Source of the DNA: Anarhynchus alexandrinus
Lineage: Eukaryota; Chordata; Aves; Charadriiformes; Charadriidae
Length of the DNA: 64,000 bases
Reading direction: 5' to 3'
NCBI GenBank assembly: GCA_008711295.1
Contig: VUYV01000088.1
Location: 1,764,096-1,828,095, forward strand
Shown: positions 1 through 10,882 of the stretch, piece by piece
How positions within the stretch are numbered: position 1 is the stretch's first letter
Layout: each line of letters starts with the position of its first letter
Made by a program: the position numbers and the translations under genes
The notes under the pieces: model-generated
Told to the model about the DNA's origin: nothing
The model's database searches: none
The model's input: the letters and a program-made list of their open reading frames with translations, nothing else

Positions 1-1684
1 GGGTCTATTCCAGTGCTGGTCTCTTTGGGGTACTCCTATGTCTTCTTGGCTCATGATAACCTGACCTTCTCATTTTCCCTGTGTGTGTAAGCTGTTTGGT
101 TTTGATATTTGATCTCTGAGTTGATCACAGAATTACTTGATTTTTGCTTCTATTTTACTTTCTAGAAAAGGGAATGAAAAGAAGATAATGGATAGAGGGT
201 ACTGTACCCAGGTCAGAACATTGTCAGAAGTAATGATGTCTACCTGCTCAGATCACTGGAATTCACTTAATTCTCATCCAACTTTGTGGAATAATGTGTC
301 CTGCAATATGTTGCAATAAATATTACAAAATTTGTGAATCAGTGACCCATCTCAGGATGAAAGTCATCTCACTGAATTGTTGAGTAAAGGTAGACATGTT
401 CCCCATTAGCCATTTAAGTTCCCCGTGCAGTATTTGAAGACAAAGAGGACAGCATATCAATTGATGTAATTCAGATCACTTTCCTTACGTGTCTGTTTCA
501 GAAGGGGATAAATAATTGTCCAAGACATCTGTATTCTCTATAAAAAAAGCCTCAGTGATCACCTTACTTTGGACACTGACTTTTAAATTGTTAACTCCAG
601 TCCTGCTGACTGATACTCATAGTTGTAGCCTTCAAGCAAGATTTATGCTTAGCAAATGATCCACGTATTTCCTTCCTGAAATTATTTTAACTCATTCTGA
701 AACAGCGACATAAGTTTTTCAAAGATTTGTCCTGTTAAGCTAATTAATGCAATTGCCATTTTCATCCTGACTACTGACATCAAGGCACGGAGTCAAACAC
801 TCTACAGAACAGTTCATTGAGATGTACTAACCCACCTCTTTCCATTTATTCAGCATCAGTAAGCACCTTTTCTTTGGGTTGTGCTGTCTGTGGTCAGAGA
901 TCATGCAGTTAAAAATAAGCGACTCATTCACAACTCAAAAGAAAACTAAGGTTAAATAAGCATTCTCTGCTCTGTATTGGCCTCTGTGTAAGTTGTAGTC
1001 AACCTAAAGAAATGACAATAAATTATGGATGTGTAAAACATTTGTTGATGTTCCAAACCTAGTTGACTGTTAATCATTTCAGCAAACCTGTTGGCTTGCT
1101 TTGCATTCCAGTACAATTACACGTATTAGAATTTCCCTAAGCATGCTATGTCTTCACAGGTTAATTTATTTTTATGAACATCCCAGGGACACTGAAGACA
1201 TTTTGCTGAACTTTGTTAACACAACTTGCTGTCAACCTGGTGCATTAATGAAAATAGTTCCACCTTTCTGATATGTTACCGACATTTAATTTCAAAAGCA
1301 CAATTAATATATGCAATGTTATTGTGTCTCTCGCTTTTGTAAGCCAGTAAACACTAACTTGGGATTTATTAACTGCTAAAAGCAGTAGACGTTCAATCAA
1401 TACAGTATACTTCTGGCATGTGAATGTGGCAAGAGCGTAATCAATCTTTTGGGTGAAATGTAAAACTTAAATCCTGACCATCTGAGATGATAAAGATCTT
1501 ATAATACGGTTTTGTTGTGGGTTTTTTTTGTTTGTTTGATTTATTTTGGTTTGGTTTGGGTTTTGTTATTGCATTTTTTTTTGTAAAGAGGACAGCAGCT
1601 AAGGAACTGCATACATTTGTCACATTTTGCATGGCAAAATACCGTAGCCACATCAAAATACCATGACCACAACAAAATATATGG
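1..1684. other. Gene-free unique sequence
   Basis: No repeat, RNA gene or supported coding exon was recognised here. The only reading frames are about 60-72 codons and resemble nothing I know. A T/G-rich low-complexity tract lies at about 1508-1585, mixing T runs with GTTTG and GGTTT units. The sequence directly abuts the left target-site duplication of the inverted LTR element. Confidence 0.6.
1508..1585. repeat. T/G-rich low-complexity tract
   Basis: The stretch is almost entirely T and G, with T runs of up to nine and degenerate TTTG and GGTTT units. Read on the minus strand it gives a lysine/asparagine-rich frame (1441-1656) that is a composition artefact. Confidence 0.6.
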
Positions 1685-1689
1685 CCACA
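1685..1689. repeat. Left 5-bp target-site duplication (CCACA)
   Basis: CCACA immediately precedes the TG of the left LTR and recurs at 2569-2573, immediately after the outer end of the inverted right LTR. A 5-bp duplication is normal for ERVL-like integration, and here it brackets the whole inverted structure rather than a single LTR. Confidence 0.7.
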
Positions 1690-1888
1690 TGTTATGGTTT
1701 CAGTTGTGACAGAGTTACCTTTCTTGCTGGCAGGTGGTATAGTGCTATGTTTTGGATTTGGGATGGGAAATAGTGTTGGTGCACACTGGTGTTTTTGGTT
1801 TTTGCTAAGCAGTCAAGGTCTTTTCTGGTCCTCATCCTGCCCCACCAGCAAGGAGGCTGGGAGCAGATACAGCTAACCCCAACTGACC

Positions 1889-1935
1889 AGAGGGATATTC
1901 CATACCATGTGACATCATGCTCAGTATATAAAGCT
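1889..1935 (+). promoter_or_regulatory. LTR core promoter with TATA box
   Basis: The conserved module runs from gatattccatacc through catgctcagTATATAAAG to gctggggg. The TATA box is at 1925-1933. The same module, with its TATA decayed to TATCAAAG, is present in the solo LTR at about 46939-46992. Activity cannot be judged from the sequence. Confidence 0.6.
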
Positions 1936-2112
1936 GGGGGAAGAAGAAGGAAGGGGGGGATGTTTGGAGTGAAGGCACGTATCTTCCCAAGTAACTGCTA
2001 CGTATGATGGAGTCCTGCTTCCCTGGACATGACTGAACTATGTCGGACTACTGGAAGCAGTTCATGATTTCCTTGTTTTGCTTTGCTTGCATGAACATCT
2101 TTTGTTCTACAT

Positions 2113-2118
2113 ATTAAA
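2113..2118 (+). terminator. LTR polyadenylation signal ATTAAA
   Basis: ATTAAA lies about 185 bp downstream of the TATA box and is followed by a T-rich stretch, in the normal position for the R-region poly(A) signal of this LTR family. Confidence 0.5.
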
Positions 2119-2254
2119 CTGTCTTTATCTCAACCCGTGAGTTTTTTCTCACCTTTACTCTCCTAATTCTCTCCCCCATCCCAACTTGGGGGAGTGAGTG
2201 AGTGGCTGTGTGGTGCTTGGTTTCTGGCTGGGCTTAAACCACAACAATCCTTTT

Positions 2255-2272
2255 TGGCACCCAACATGGCCC
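2255..2272 (-). other. Primer-binding site, lysine tRNA type
   Basis: Eight bases (2247-2254) after the LTR end, the sequence reads TGGCACCCAACATGG. This is close to the complement of the 3' end of tRNA-Lys(CTT) plus CCA, whose standard complement begins TGGCGCCCAACGTGGGG. Both differences near the start are CpG-type transitions. The homology does not stop after the usual 18 bases but continues to 2322. Confidence 0.75.
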
Positions 2273-2322
2273 ACAACCCTGAGATTAAAAGTCTTATGCT
2301 CTACCGACTGAGCTAGCTGGGT
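2255..2322 (-). pseudogene. Reverse-transcribed tRNA-Lys copy
   Basis: On the minus strand this is a nearly complete lysine tRNA. It has a 5' acceptor end resembling GCCCGGCTAGC, a D-arm reading GCTCAGTCGGTAGAGC, an anticodon arm, the T-arm, and a terminal CCA joined directly to the LTR leader. The D-arm and T-arm fit tRNA-Lys(CTT), although the anticodon triplet now reads TTT. About eight bases are missing from the T-loop, covering position 58. CCA is added to tRNA after transcription and is not encoded in vertebrate tRNA genes, so this copy came from mature tRNA through reverse transcription. The T-loop deletion and acceptor mismatches make a functional tRNA gene very unlikely. Confidence 0.8.
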
Positions 2323-2359
2323 GAGAGGTTCCAGGTTGGTATTCTGGGCAAGCTCTCCA
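2323..2359 (+). pseudogene. 3' half of a second tRNA copy, proline-like
   Basis: On the plus strand this 37-base segment reads like the 3' half of a tRNA. It begins with the anticodon-stem and variable-loop sequence GAGAGGT, continues with a T-stem pairing CCAGG with TCTGG around a 7-base loop, then an acceptor strand and CCA at 2357-2359. The closest tRNA I know is tRNA-Pro. Outside the T-loop the differences are transitions plus one inserted base. The T-loop is altered at positions 56-58. CCA abuts the reverse complement of the leader of the right-hand LTR, so this is that LTR's primer-binding site extended into its tRNA. The isotype is less certain than for the lysine copy. Confidence 0.55.
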
Positions 2360-2367
2360 AAAATGAC

Positions 2368-2568
2368 TGTTGTGGTTGTGGACTTCTTGTGCACTCCCAG
2401 CCTACTCGCTGGCAGGGTGGGATGAAGAGCAGAAAAGACCTTGACTGCTAAGAAACAACCAAAACCACAGGTGCGCTATCAGCCCTATTTCCCATCCCAG
2501 ATCTGACACATAACACTATAACAGCTGCTTGTAAGAAAATTAACCCTATCCCAATAGAAACCATGACA
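2368..2568 (-). mobile_element. ERVL-like LTR, inverted and internally deleted
   Basis: On the minus strand this begins TGTCATGG at 2568 and ends CCACAACA at 2368. Its first 190 or so bases match the U3 of the left LTR. There is a perfect 19-bp match of 2430-2448 to the complement of 1809-1827, and of 2485-2498 to the complement of 1760-1773. After that the copy jumps straight to the last few bases of an LTR, so about 350 bp (the TATA box, R and most of U5) are missing. It differs from the left LTR at roughly one base in four or five by eye, which suggests either great age or derivation from a different subfamily. Confidence 0.8.
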
Positions 2569-2573
2569 CCACA
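2569..2573. repeat. Right 5-bp target-site duplication (CCACA)
   Basis: This is an exact match to 1685-1689 and lies directly outside the outer (U3) end of the inverted LTR. Confidence 0.7.
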
Positions 2574-5500
2574 TTACTCAAGATCTCCTTGAATTCAGAG
2601 TCTCCTGCTGTTTAAAGTAGAGTAAAGCCTCTGTTGGCTGCAGCATTTTAGAAGTTTATCATTGCCTCTACTGGATAGTTACCAGACAGCGTTTGGGTGG
2701 CCTGACACTCCATCCTCTAGGAGTCAACAGAATGAAAACACTAGTTAGTAGATTATATTGTGTCAAACCAAATTTGGAAACCTGTTTTCTTCCTAAATTT
2801 CCACTGTGCTTCCAGCATCTGAATCTCCACCTTTTTTTGTCTTGAAAATCTAGCATTGTTATTGGGCTTTAAATAGCATGAGAATCCTTTGTAATAAAAT
2901 AAGCTAAATAAATATGACATTTTAGTATAAATGTGAAACATTGTTTCTTTTTGTGCTTTGGTTGCCATAGGTTGAAAACGATATTTCAAAAAAACCCATT
3001 AACGGTCCATATTACAAAATGTAAGATGTTAAAGGTTCATTTTCTGGAAGATAATATTTTATTGCATATGATTATTTTTAAATGGCTTTTATATGCAGAT
3101 TGAATGGATAGCCTGTGAACTGAACACTTTGTCCATAAAAGCATGAGATAAGGTTTTTTCTTTTTCTAAAAAATGCTCAACATACAGGAACAGAACCAAA
3201 GTCTTTGAAGTCAATATTTGTCAGTGTCTAAAGTAAATTTTGGTGTGTTTTTAAAAATTTAATCTTAAAATTTAGAACAATATTTAAAAGGTCAGCTGTT
3301 TAGAGCTGAATATGAAAACTGCTAGTCTTCTAATGAAAAATGCGTTGAGTTGGGTTTGCTATGTCATGCTACTTAACATTTGGCAGTATCCAGGTAATAA
3401 TGTTGGCCAATAACAGACTCTTACACAAATGCCTCATTGGATTGAAGTTCGTAGTTTACTATTAAAGCTAAGTAAACCTTTTTTTTCCAATGCAAAACTA
3501 GGCTTTTGACCTAACAATATGCTTAATCATTTGTGTTAAGCATCTACTTTTCTGCAGCATTTAATGATTTCATTGAGAAATTAAAAGCTTTGATTAGACT
3601 ATCTGATTAGAATAACTCGCCCACAATGCACCAGAGCTGGAGAATATAATACATCCCACTCTGAACCTTATAGAATCAATAAGTGGTTCACCCCGTGGAA
3701 GAGTTTAAAAGGATATAGGCATAGTAGTATTTTGGCAGAACCCATGTGCTTCATGAGAGCACATTTTACTGATGAACTTCGAGTTCTTTTCCTTTTGAAA
3801 AAATAATTATTTTCTATTCTTTTCTCCACATAAAATAACTCTTGCAGGAAAAGGCACTGCTGGTCTACTGGCACAAGCTGTTGAGAACCAGACATCTCTT
3901 TTCTTCATCAGCATAATGCCATCTGCCACAGATAGAGGAGATTAAAACTGGGGAAGAAGGAAGAGAATGACACCAACAGGAAAGATGTTTATTAAATCCC
4001 TGGTGATGTCTATTCAGTCTTCTCTAGATCTGGTTAGGAAAACAGTCAGACTGTTCAAAACCTAGTGGGTTCCTGGAAAAAAACTGCATTAATTTTCTTT
4101 CCCATTAATAATATTACAATTGATCTATGTGTACTTTTGAAGACTGAGATCTCTGAGGATATTGAAAAAAGTGCATCTAATAACAACACTTTTGAAATAA
4201 GGAACGCTAAGTGTTTTGTGTTTCAAATATTTGAGGGCATTATGGAAATAACACTCAGGGCAGGAAGAATACCAAGAAAACATCAAAACAAAGTATGTAA
4301 AAGTCCTCTCACATGTCTATTAAGAAAATAACAGACTGTCTCTGTATTTCTGGATTAGCTGCCTGAATCTAAAATACTAAAACAACAAACACAAGATGTG
4401 GTTTCTGTTTATATAAGTTAATGAACACTATAGAAAAATGGAAACTACTTTGATCTTTTTGCATTAAAGTAACACTTTCAGGATTTTACTGAAATGGATC
4501 CTCACTGAGCTAAAGTATTGCAGAAACACACAGTTAGAAACAGCCCCAGTCCCTTAAAATTTACATCATACACAGAGAAAATAGCTTATGAATGAGTGAA
4601 AAAAAAAAGAATTGCTTTTTTTCTTTACACATGTTGTAGATTTGTACAGGGAAGCAGAAGTAAGAAGTAAAAGGACTTCCCGTCTTTTCTTACAACGGTT
4701 CATTTATAGAAGCAGAGTATAAGTAAAGTTGGTGTTCTCACTGCTCCTCTAATATGTGAAGAAAACTGTTTTAGAATCCCTTCTTGAGCTCTGGGAGTAG
4801 GGTTTAGGGCCCCTACATCCAAACAGGGCAACTGGGCTGAGAAACCCAAATGTAGGGAAATGCATCTCAAGAAGGAATAATGCAACTAGCAAATCAATAC
4901 TTCACCCAGACCAGTGTTTCTTTGGACAGCAACTTGCTTAAGGAAACCGCTTTGGTAGGTTCAGTTCTCCATGTACACTGTATAGGGAGCCCAAGCGCCT
5001 AACACAGTGTGCTGGACTCCCTCTGGGAATCTGGAACATAAATGCTGTGAAATAACCATGGTGGTGCATGGTGATACAGGCATGGTCCCAGGCAGTGATG
5101 ACTTACACAAGGTCACAGGGGAGAATTGCAGTAGATTTAGGCAAAATCGTGCCCTGTGCCATCTCTATGGATGAATCCTTCAGCAATCCCACCCATTTAA
5201 TTGGTGATCCCTTTTCAAACACACATGCCCAGGCCTTACCAAGGAAGCTACTAGCTCCTGTGCCAGCACAAACTGAAACAGGAGCAAGGAGAAAAAGCTG
5301 AAATGAAGAGCTATCTTAACATCATAGATACTAAGACTGGAAGGTCATATAGCAATATACCTACGAATACTGGAATGCTCCCAGGAGTAAGATTCCTCGT
5401 GCTTTTTAAACACTATACTATTGCATGTCTGAATAGATTTCACTTTCTGAAAGTTTGGCTTAATACTCAGCTTGAAGCTACCTTTCCTTTTCTTCACACC

Positions 5501-5795
5501 ATTATTTCTAATTTCTATTAAGATTCTTTAAATGAGGCTCTGCTCAAGCTGAGCAGAAGAGATTATGCTCAGGCTGTGGTCTGTGCTTCAGAAAAGAGGC
5601 AGGCTGTAGACGAAAACACTGGGGGTAAAATATACTGAATTACGTCAGTGACTTACTGTTTGTCCATTTATCCTATACAGGTTCTTATACCAACTTTGTA
5701 GATTTTGCTATTTTAGTTTTATCTCCAGGGCACATCTCTTACTCATTCTTCTTCCTATTCTTTAAATACTATCAAAATGGTCTTTTTCTTTTCAG
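2574..5795. other. Gene-free unique sequence
   Basis: No recognisable repeat family or coding exon is visible. Reading frames reach 88 codons (4065-4331) with no family resemblance. Short A/T homopolymers occur around 4599-4625. A 10-bp inverted repeat at 4779-4788 and 4866-4875 is within chance expectation. Confidence 0.5.
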
Positions 5796-5827
5796 CCTGA
5801 AGACACTCAAACCGATGAGAAAACAAA
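5796..5827 (+). other. Candidate microexon
   Basis: A pyrimidine-rich acceptor (tctttttcttttcag, ending 5795) precedes 32 bases that read PEDTQTDEKT in frame 0 and are followed by the donor-like AAA|GTAGGT. If the donor is not used, the same frame continues to PEDTQTDEKTK and then a TAG stop at 5829-5831. I do not recognise the peptide. Both splice signals are good, but a candidate of this kind can arise by chance in 64 kb. It could be an alternative or terminal exon of a large neuronal-type gene, or nothing. Confidence 0.2.
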
Positions 5828-8689
5828 GTAGGTTTTTCTTTTTTCTTTCTTTTTTTCCCCTGACAGAATATATTCTTCTCTTTAACTATATTGGCCAACA
5901 TATTTTCTGCTTTATGACACTCAAGATGAAATATAAAATCTCACCGCATTCAGCTCGATGGGAGTTTTGATATTGATTTTTCTGTAGCCGGGATATCAAC
6001 TGTTAGCCATATCTTTCAGTTTTCTACCCGACACTGAGTATATGTGAGGTGAATTATTGTTCTTCTATACATAATACAACATTATTTAGTGGACATTTAA
6101 GAACAAATTCTGCAGACTAAACCCAGGTGTGTATTTACACCAAGTTAGTAATTTGTAAGGCCATAGGAAAAATCTTACTCCCTAGCCAAGGTGATATTAT
6201 TCAGCATAGCTCATCTGGGACTAATATATCTCTACAATAACTTATTCATATAGCTTGACTCTTTCTCATACTCCTTTGTCACATTTCTTTCCTAAATCAT
6301 TAATATCATTAATATTTCTTATTTATTGCTGAAGGGTAAAGAAAACACAAGTAATACATAATTTCCATCTCACCTTTAGATGTCTAAATGCCTTTAAAAC
6401 TGTAGCCCTGACTGACTTATGTGCATTCAAAACTGAGAATGGGCATCTTAAAAGGTTGCTTAATATTCATAGCTATGTACTTGTCAATTGCTTTTAATGA
6501 AAAATCAGAGAAACATGCTATGAAACACTCCAGTACTTATTGTGGGCAGGGTTTTCTAAACGTATGTGTTTACATTTGAGCTACTTGTCTGGGTTCTCAT
6601 TAGCATCACTAAAGAAATAGTGGTATTTTGGAGTATGATTAACCCTTCCTAAAGTTGGCACTTAGGAAGATTAAGTGGATCATGTCTTAAAATGCCTATC
6701 ATCTCTGTTAATTTTGAGAGAAACTTGGAACAAGTTGTGAAGTTGAAGACATCTGTGCTGTAGATATCAATATTATAAGGTATGATTCACAAACAACGTC
6801 AATATGGGTGCATGTGTGAACACTTCTGCATGTATGGGCTGGTGTGTGACATCCTATAGTTTCAATGGAAGGTTAGTGGTGAGATAATGGGATATGGATT
6901 CCATTTTCAGTTCGACTGTCTGAAATATATAATACAGCCTTAAACAATTCCTTACTCCACATTTTCCCCAGGAAAAATGGGACAACACTTACCTTTCTAA
7001 ATCAGATGTTCTAAGGAAGCTGGTTCATAATATGTGTGAAATACTTCTGAGATTTTGCACGGAAGGTTTGGAAAATGTTATAGTATTAACTTGTACTTTC
7101 CTTTTTCTGACTTGGGATTCAAGTTTCTCTGCCAAACTCAGCTTAAAAACAATTTTAAAAAGGAACCAAAGTTTCACTGAAGTGAATTAATCCAGGACTT
7201 TAAGTGGTAACAATATCTACAGAATGTGCTGTTTTGGATAAGGCTAAGTGTAAAGAGAGATGCATTAATGAAAGGAAAACAACTTTTCATGTTCGCTGAA
7301 CAACAAAATATGCAGTAGGCTCTCCTTTGTGTTTGATTATAAACTTTTTGAGAAGATAAAGCCTTCTGGCAATACATCAAACCATCCTGCTTAGTTTCAG
7401 TCTAACAACTCCAAACCGAGTACTTCTTTACAACTTCCCTCCACAGTGCTCTTTAGAATGTCCTTAGGTTTTCCTCCAGGCAATGGCAGCTATAGTATGT
7501 GCTGAAGGATTTGTCACTACAGATATTAATACAGCATCAAATAGAGAAATTCTTTTTAACTCTGTGTCAAATGCAAAATTATCATCACTAATACAAGAAC
7601 TTAACAGTGTTCTATTTTTTTTTTTAATCTAATGCATTTTCATTAATGTAGCTCTCTCATCAAACTTGAGGGAGACTGTAACAGACAAACTATGATGACC
7701 TTGGACTGATTCAGCACTGAGCTTTTTAATTTGAATACTTAATATTGTCTGGGAATACATATTCAAAAAAAGACTAATATGGACTATAGGAATAATTTTT
7801 CTTTTTTTTTACACAATTAGGTTTCCAGTCCTAACTAGTATACTAATTCCAAAATTAATTCTAGCCATCTAAATAATGTTTTAGAGAATTATTCAAACAC
7901 ACAAATTACTAACCAGAATTTAAATTACAGAATTGTAGAAAGTACCAGTATACTACTCCAAAACTACTGTTTTGTGTGTTAAGGTCTTTCTGTAAGTCTA
8001 CACAGATGAAACTTTACTGAAATTAGTATATTTAATTAGCTTTGACACAAAGATCTCAAAATATCTTTAAAATAGATTTTAATTACACTCCCACTTCCCT
8101 GCACGAAAGGAAAATTGTTTTGTATTCATTTCTATATTAGTATTCTAAAAGAAGGTTTGAGGCATTTGGTCTTTTCTGTATTGTGGACAAATCAGAAACT
8201 GACTGCCAGCCATGTCTTAACCAAAAGATGATACAGCCTCTGCCATATGTATAGAGTATTTTCTCTTGTTTTTTACGTTACTGTGATCACTTTTATTATT
8301 GTTGCTATTATTCACAGCATGTGAGTTTAATCTTGCCTCTGATATGCAACAATACATATCTCTTTTTTTCCTTCTTCTAGAAAATTATTTGTGCTCCCTC
8401 CTAACGCTGCATTCGCAAGCGATCTGTAACAGCTTAGAAAACAGATTTTCAGCTTTAAGCCTGCAGACTAAGAACAGGACAGGATCAGGCTTTAGGCTCC
8501 TTTCCTCCACGTTAAGAGCTAAGAAGGTTCCTGTCCTTACAAAATGTACAGCCTATCCACTTCAGATGTTTATAAACCTCCAATTTTCTGTCCCTGCGCT
8601 AAGCCGCGTGGTTTGCAGTGGAAGGATGGCTAAGTGCTGTATAATGTCTGCCAGAACAGGCTGGAAACTCTCAGATCATATTTCCTGCA
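5828..8689. other. Gene-free unique sequence
   Basis: The segment is AT-rich with T-rich tracts just after 5831 and near 7613-7626. No repeat family was recognised. The 150-codon frame at 8299-8751 begins here. It resembles no known protein and runs through a SINE relic. Confidence 0.5.
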
Positions 8690-8808
8690 AAGACTCTGCC
8701 CCTCGTCTCCAAGGCGATTTTGGGCAAGCTTTTTTGTCTCATTCTCCATGAGATAGAGATAATGACAATGATCTTCCTGTATAAAGAACTTTGATATCTA
8801 AGGCCACA
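8690..8808 (+). repeat. MIR-type SINE relic
   Basis: The order of blocks is that of an amniote MIR-like core and tail. A ttgggcaagct box is followed by tctcattctcc, then agatagagataatgacaatg, and a tail ending ctttgatatct. The match is diverged and was judged by eye. Confidence 0.45.
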
Positions 8809-10882
8809 AACCCTGGCAAAAGAAGTTATTAGTATTAATGGAATTGATCAAAATGGAGCTTAGAGCCTTACCAGACAGTTTGGCCTGAATTACCACCGCT
8901 CCATCCCCAACCTTCCCCCAGGCGCAGGTGCAAAATCACCCTTCACAGTTTGGCTATTTTGTGATGCAAACAAATTGAGGTATGTGTTGACTGACCAACT
9001 TTGTTGTTCATGGAAGCCTGCTATAATTAAGCCCGACAAAGAAGTTATTAGCAACCTGCCTCTCCAGGAACTTAGAAATTCCTCTAACATGCTACTTGTG
9101 GTTTGAAATGTACATTATTAGTGAATTAGTCTGGAAGGTAGGAGTAAAATCCTCTTAAACACTTTGAAGTTCTGGAGAAGTGAATGTAATATATACTTTT
9201 TCTTCTTTTAAAATACATTTTAAAATTATGGAAAAGCTTTATTCACAGGTTTTTGAGAAAAAAAAAAGAAAGAATGTTGTTAGAATTTTGAAATTTCTTT
9301 TAGCTGAAAACTGTGTAGATTTGAGGTTTGGACTAGAGACTTATAAAGTAAAAATGCGATCACTGTCACATAAAAACTTGACAGTACTTCCAAATTTTTA
9401 CTGGATGTGATGAACCTTCCTGTAGTCAGTCAGTATGAAAAGAATTTATATGAGACCCCAGTTAATATCTTGGACTGAAATCTTACTGTGCTACGAGATT
9501 TAGGTAAAGAATAAGTAATACATTTCAGGAATTGAGTTGGTCAGAGAACAAGAATATTTTCCCTAAAAGAGCTTCCAAGTAATCTTCCTATAACATTTTT
9601 GAAGAAGTTCCATTGTGATCTTTCTGAACAAGTTCTTGTTTCCTTTTTCTTTTTTTTTTTTCCAAGGTTTTTTAAAAATAAAAATGTTATTGTAAATTCC
9701 CCTTAAGACAAAACCCATTTTCCGAACTAAGTTTTATGACTTTTAATTATCTCATTTTAAAACTAAAATTTTAAAAAAAGAAGTTTTATTCTCAAATACT
9801 GATCCTTGTATAAGTCTAATTTTATTGACAAACCGAAACCACTTTCAGTTTCATTAACCTGCACCTATTCTTTATTTAATCTAAGTGCAGTCTATCTGGT
9901 TGTGATAAGAAGACAAAGACTTCAAAACTTACACTGTATCATTGTTGGAATGTTGTCTGTTCTGTATGTAATTACATACGTATTTCTTGTTTCACCTGTG
10001 CAGCAACTTTAAGAAATAAGAAACCAAATTCTTCCCTGGTGTAATATCACTAATGTAGCTATGTTTATATAAGTGATACATTTGGTTTATGGCCTTTATA
10101 TCTGAATAATCCTTTTAACAAACAGTGCAAATCCTGTTCACACACCTTACATACTGTTTAACCACCTGAAAATAAAATAAAATCTCCTTCTCACTGTAAG
10201 TTACTGGGTTTTTTCTTTGCTTTTATTTAACAGCGCTAGCACAACAATAAAGAAATGTACAGTTTGCAAAGGGCATACACATTCCAATTTCACTTGAACA
10301 CACAAAATAACACCCTTCTGTTTCATTCACGAAAAACATAATCCTGACCCCAATCCCACAAATCCATGAAAGCAAAGATGGAGTTAAGAGTTACGCATCA
10401 ACTGGGCCAGCAAAAACTCTCTTATCTTTTGGGGAAAAAACCCAAGCAAACCAACAACACAGAACAATAATATTATTTGTTCATTTTAAATACTGGACAA
10501 TTTCGTTGCAGTTCTAATAGATTTTCTGTACTTCCAGTTGTTTTTCAACTTCAGCAAATACATCTTCTCCTGTTTCCATTAAGTAATGAATAACCTTACA
10601 GTCACTGCACAGTAAGAAACAACCTTACAGAAAGTGAAATAGGCCTTGTAGCAAGTACATGGTATTTCCAGGTCCTTTTCAGAATGAAACGCAGCACGGT
10701 TTGACGCACAGAGATTTGGCCTAGACTGGGCTTGAAGAACAGTGTTTCAGTCTTGCTTTGGCCACTGACCTTCCATGTAAGAAGGTCGAGCTCTTACTTC
10801 TGCTTTCCCTTTTCAGACACTCTTTGTCTTCTGTGTTTGTGTGGTCAGGTCTTAAGGTCAAGGGCACTGACTGGCTCTACGT

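Larger units (their letters stand above)
1690..2246 (+). mobile_element. ERVL-like LTR, forward copy of the inverted pair
   Basis: This 557-bp LTR starts TGTTATGG and ends AACCACAACA, so it has the TG...CA termini of retroviral LTRs. It carries the block gtgctatgttttggatttg (1742-1760), also present in the LTR fragment at 25002-25020. A core promoter contains TATATAAAG (1925-1933), and an ATTAAA polyadenylation signal lies at 2113-2118. The order U3-TATA-poly(A) signal-CA end matches bird ERVL-type LTRs. No gag, pol or env sequence follows. The leader and primer-binding site instead run into tRNA sequence and an inverted second LTR. It is non-coding. Confidence 0.85.

Noticed and set aside
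1690..2246. Full provirus at the left LTR
   Set aside because: No gag, pol or env sequence follows. The internal region is only leader plus tRNA copies.
2255..2322. Functional tRNA-Lys gene
   Set aside because: The T-loop is largely deleted, acceptor positions are mutated, CCA is encoded and the flanks are LTR leader. It is a reverse-transcribed copy, not a gene.
2155..2394. 79-codon minus frame across the LTR and tRNA junction
   Set aside because: It translates LTR leader and tRNA sequence, both non-coding.
4779..4875. 10-bp inverted repeat ccttcttgag / ctcaagaagg
   Set aside because: Several 10-bp inverted repeats within 100 bp are expected by chance in 64 kb.
6993..7060. Minus-strand exon suggested by a strong GTAAGTG donor
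   Set aside because: All three frames upstream of the donor contain stops, and the acceptor candidate lacks a pyrimidine tract.
8299..8751. 150-codon frame on the plus strand
   Set aside because: The peptide is not recognisable, its 3' part runs through a MIR-type SINE relic, and the length is compatible with chance.
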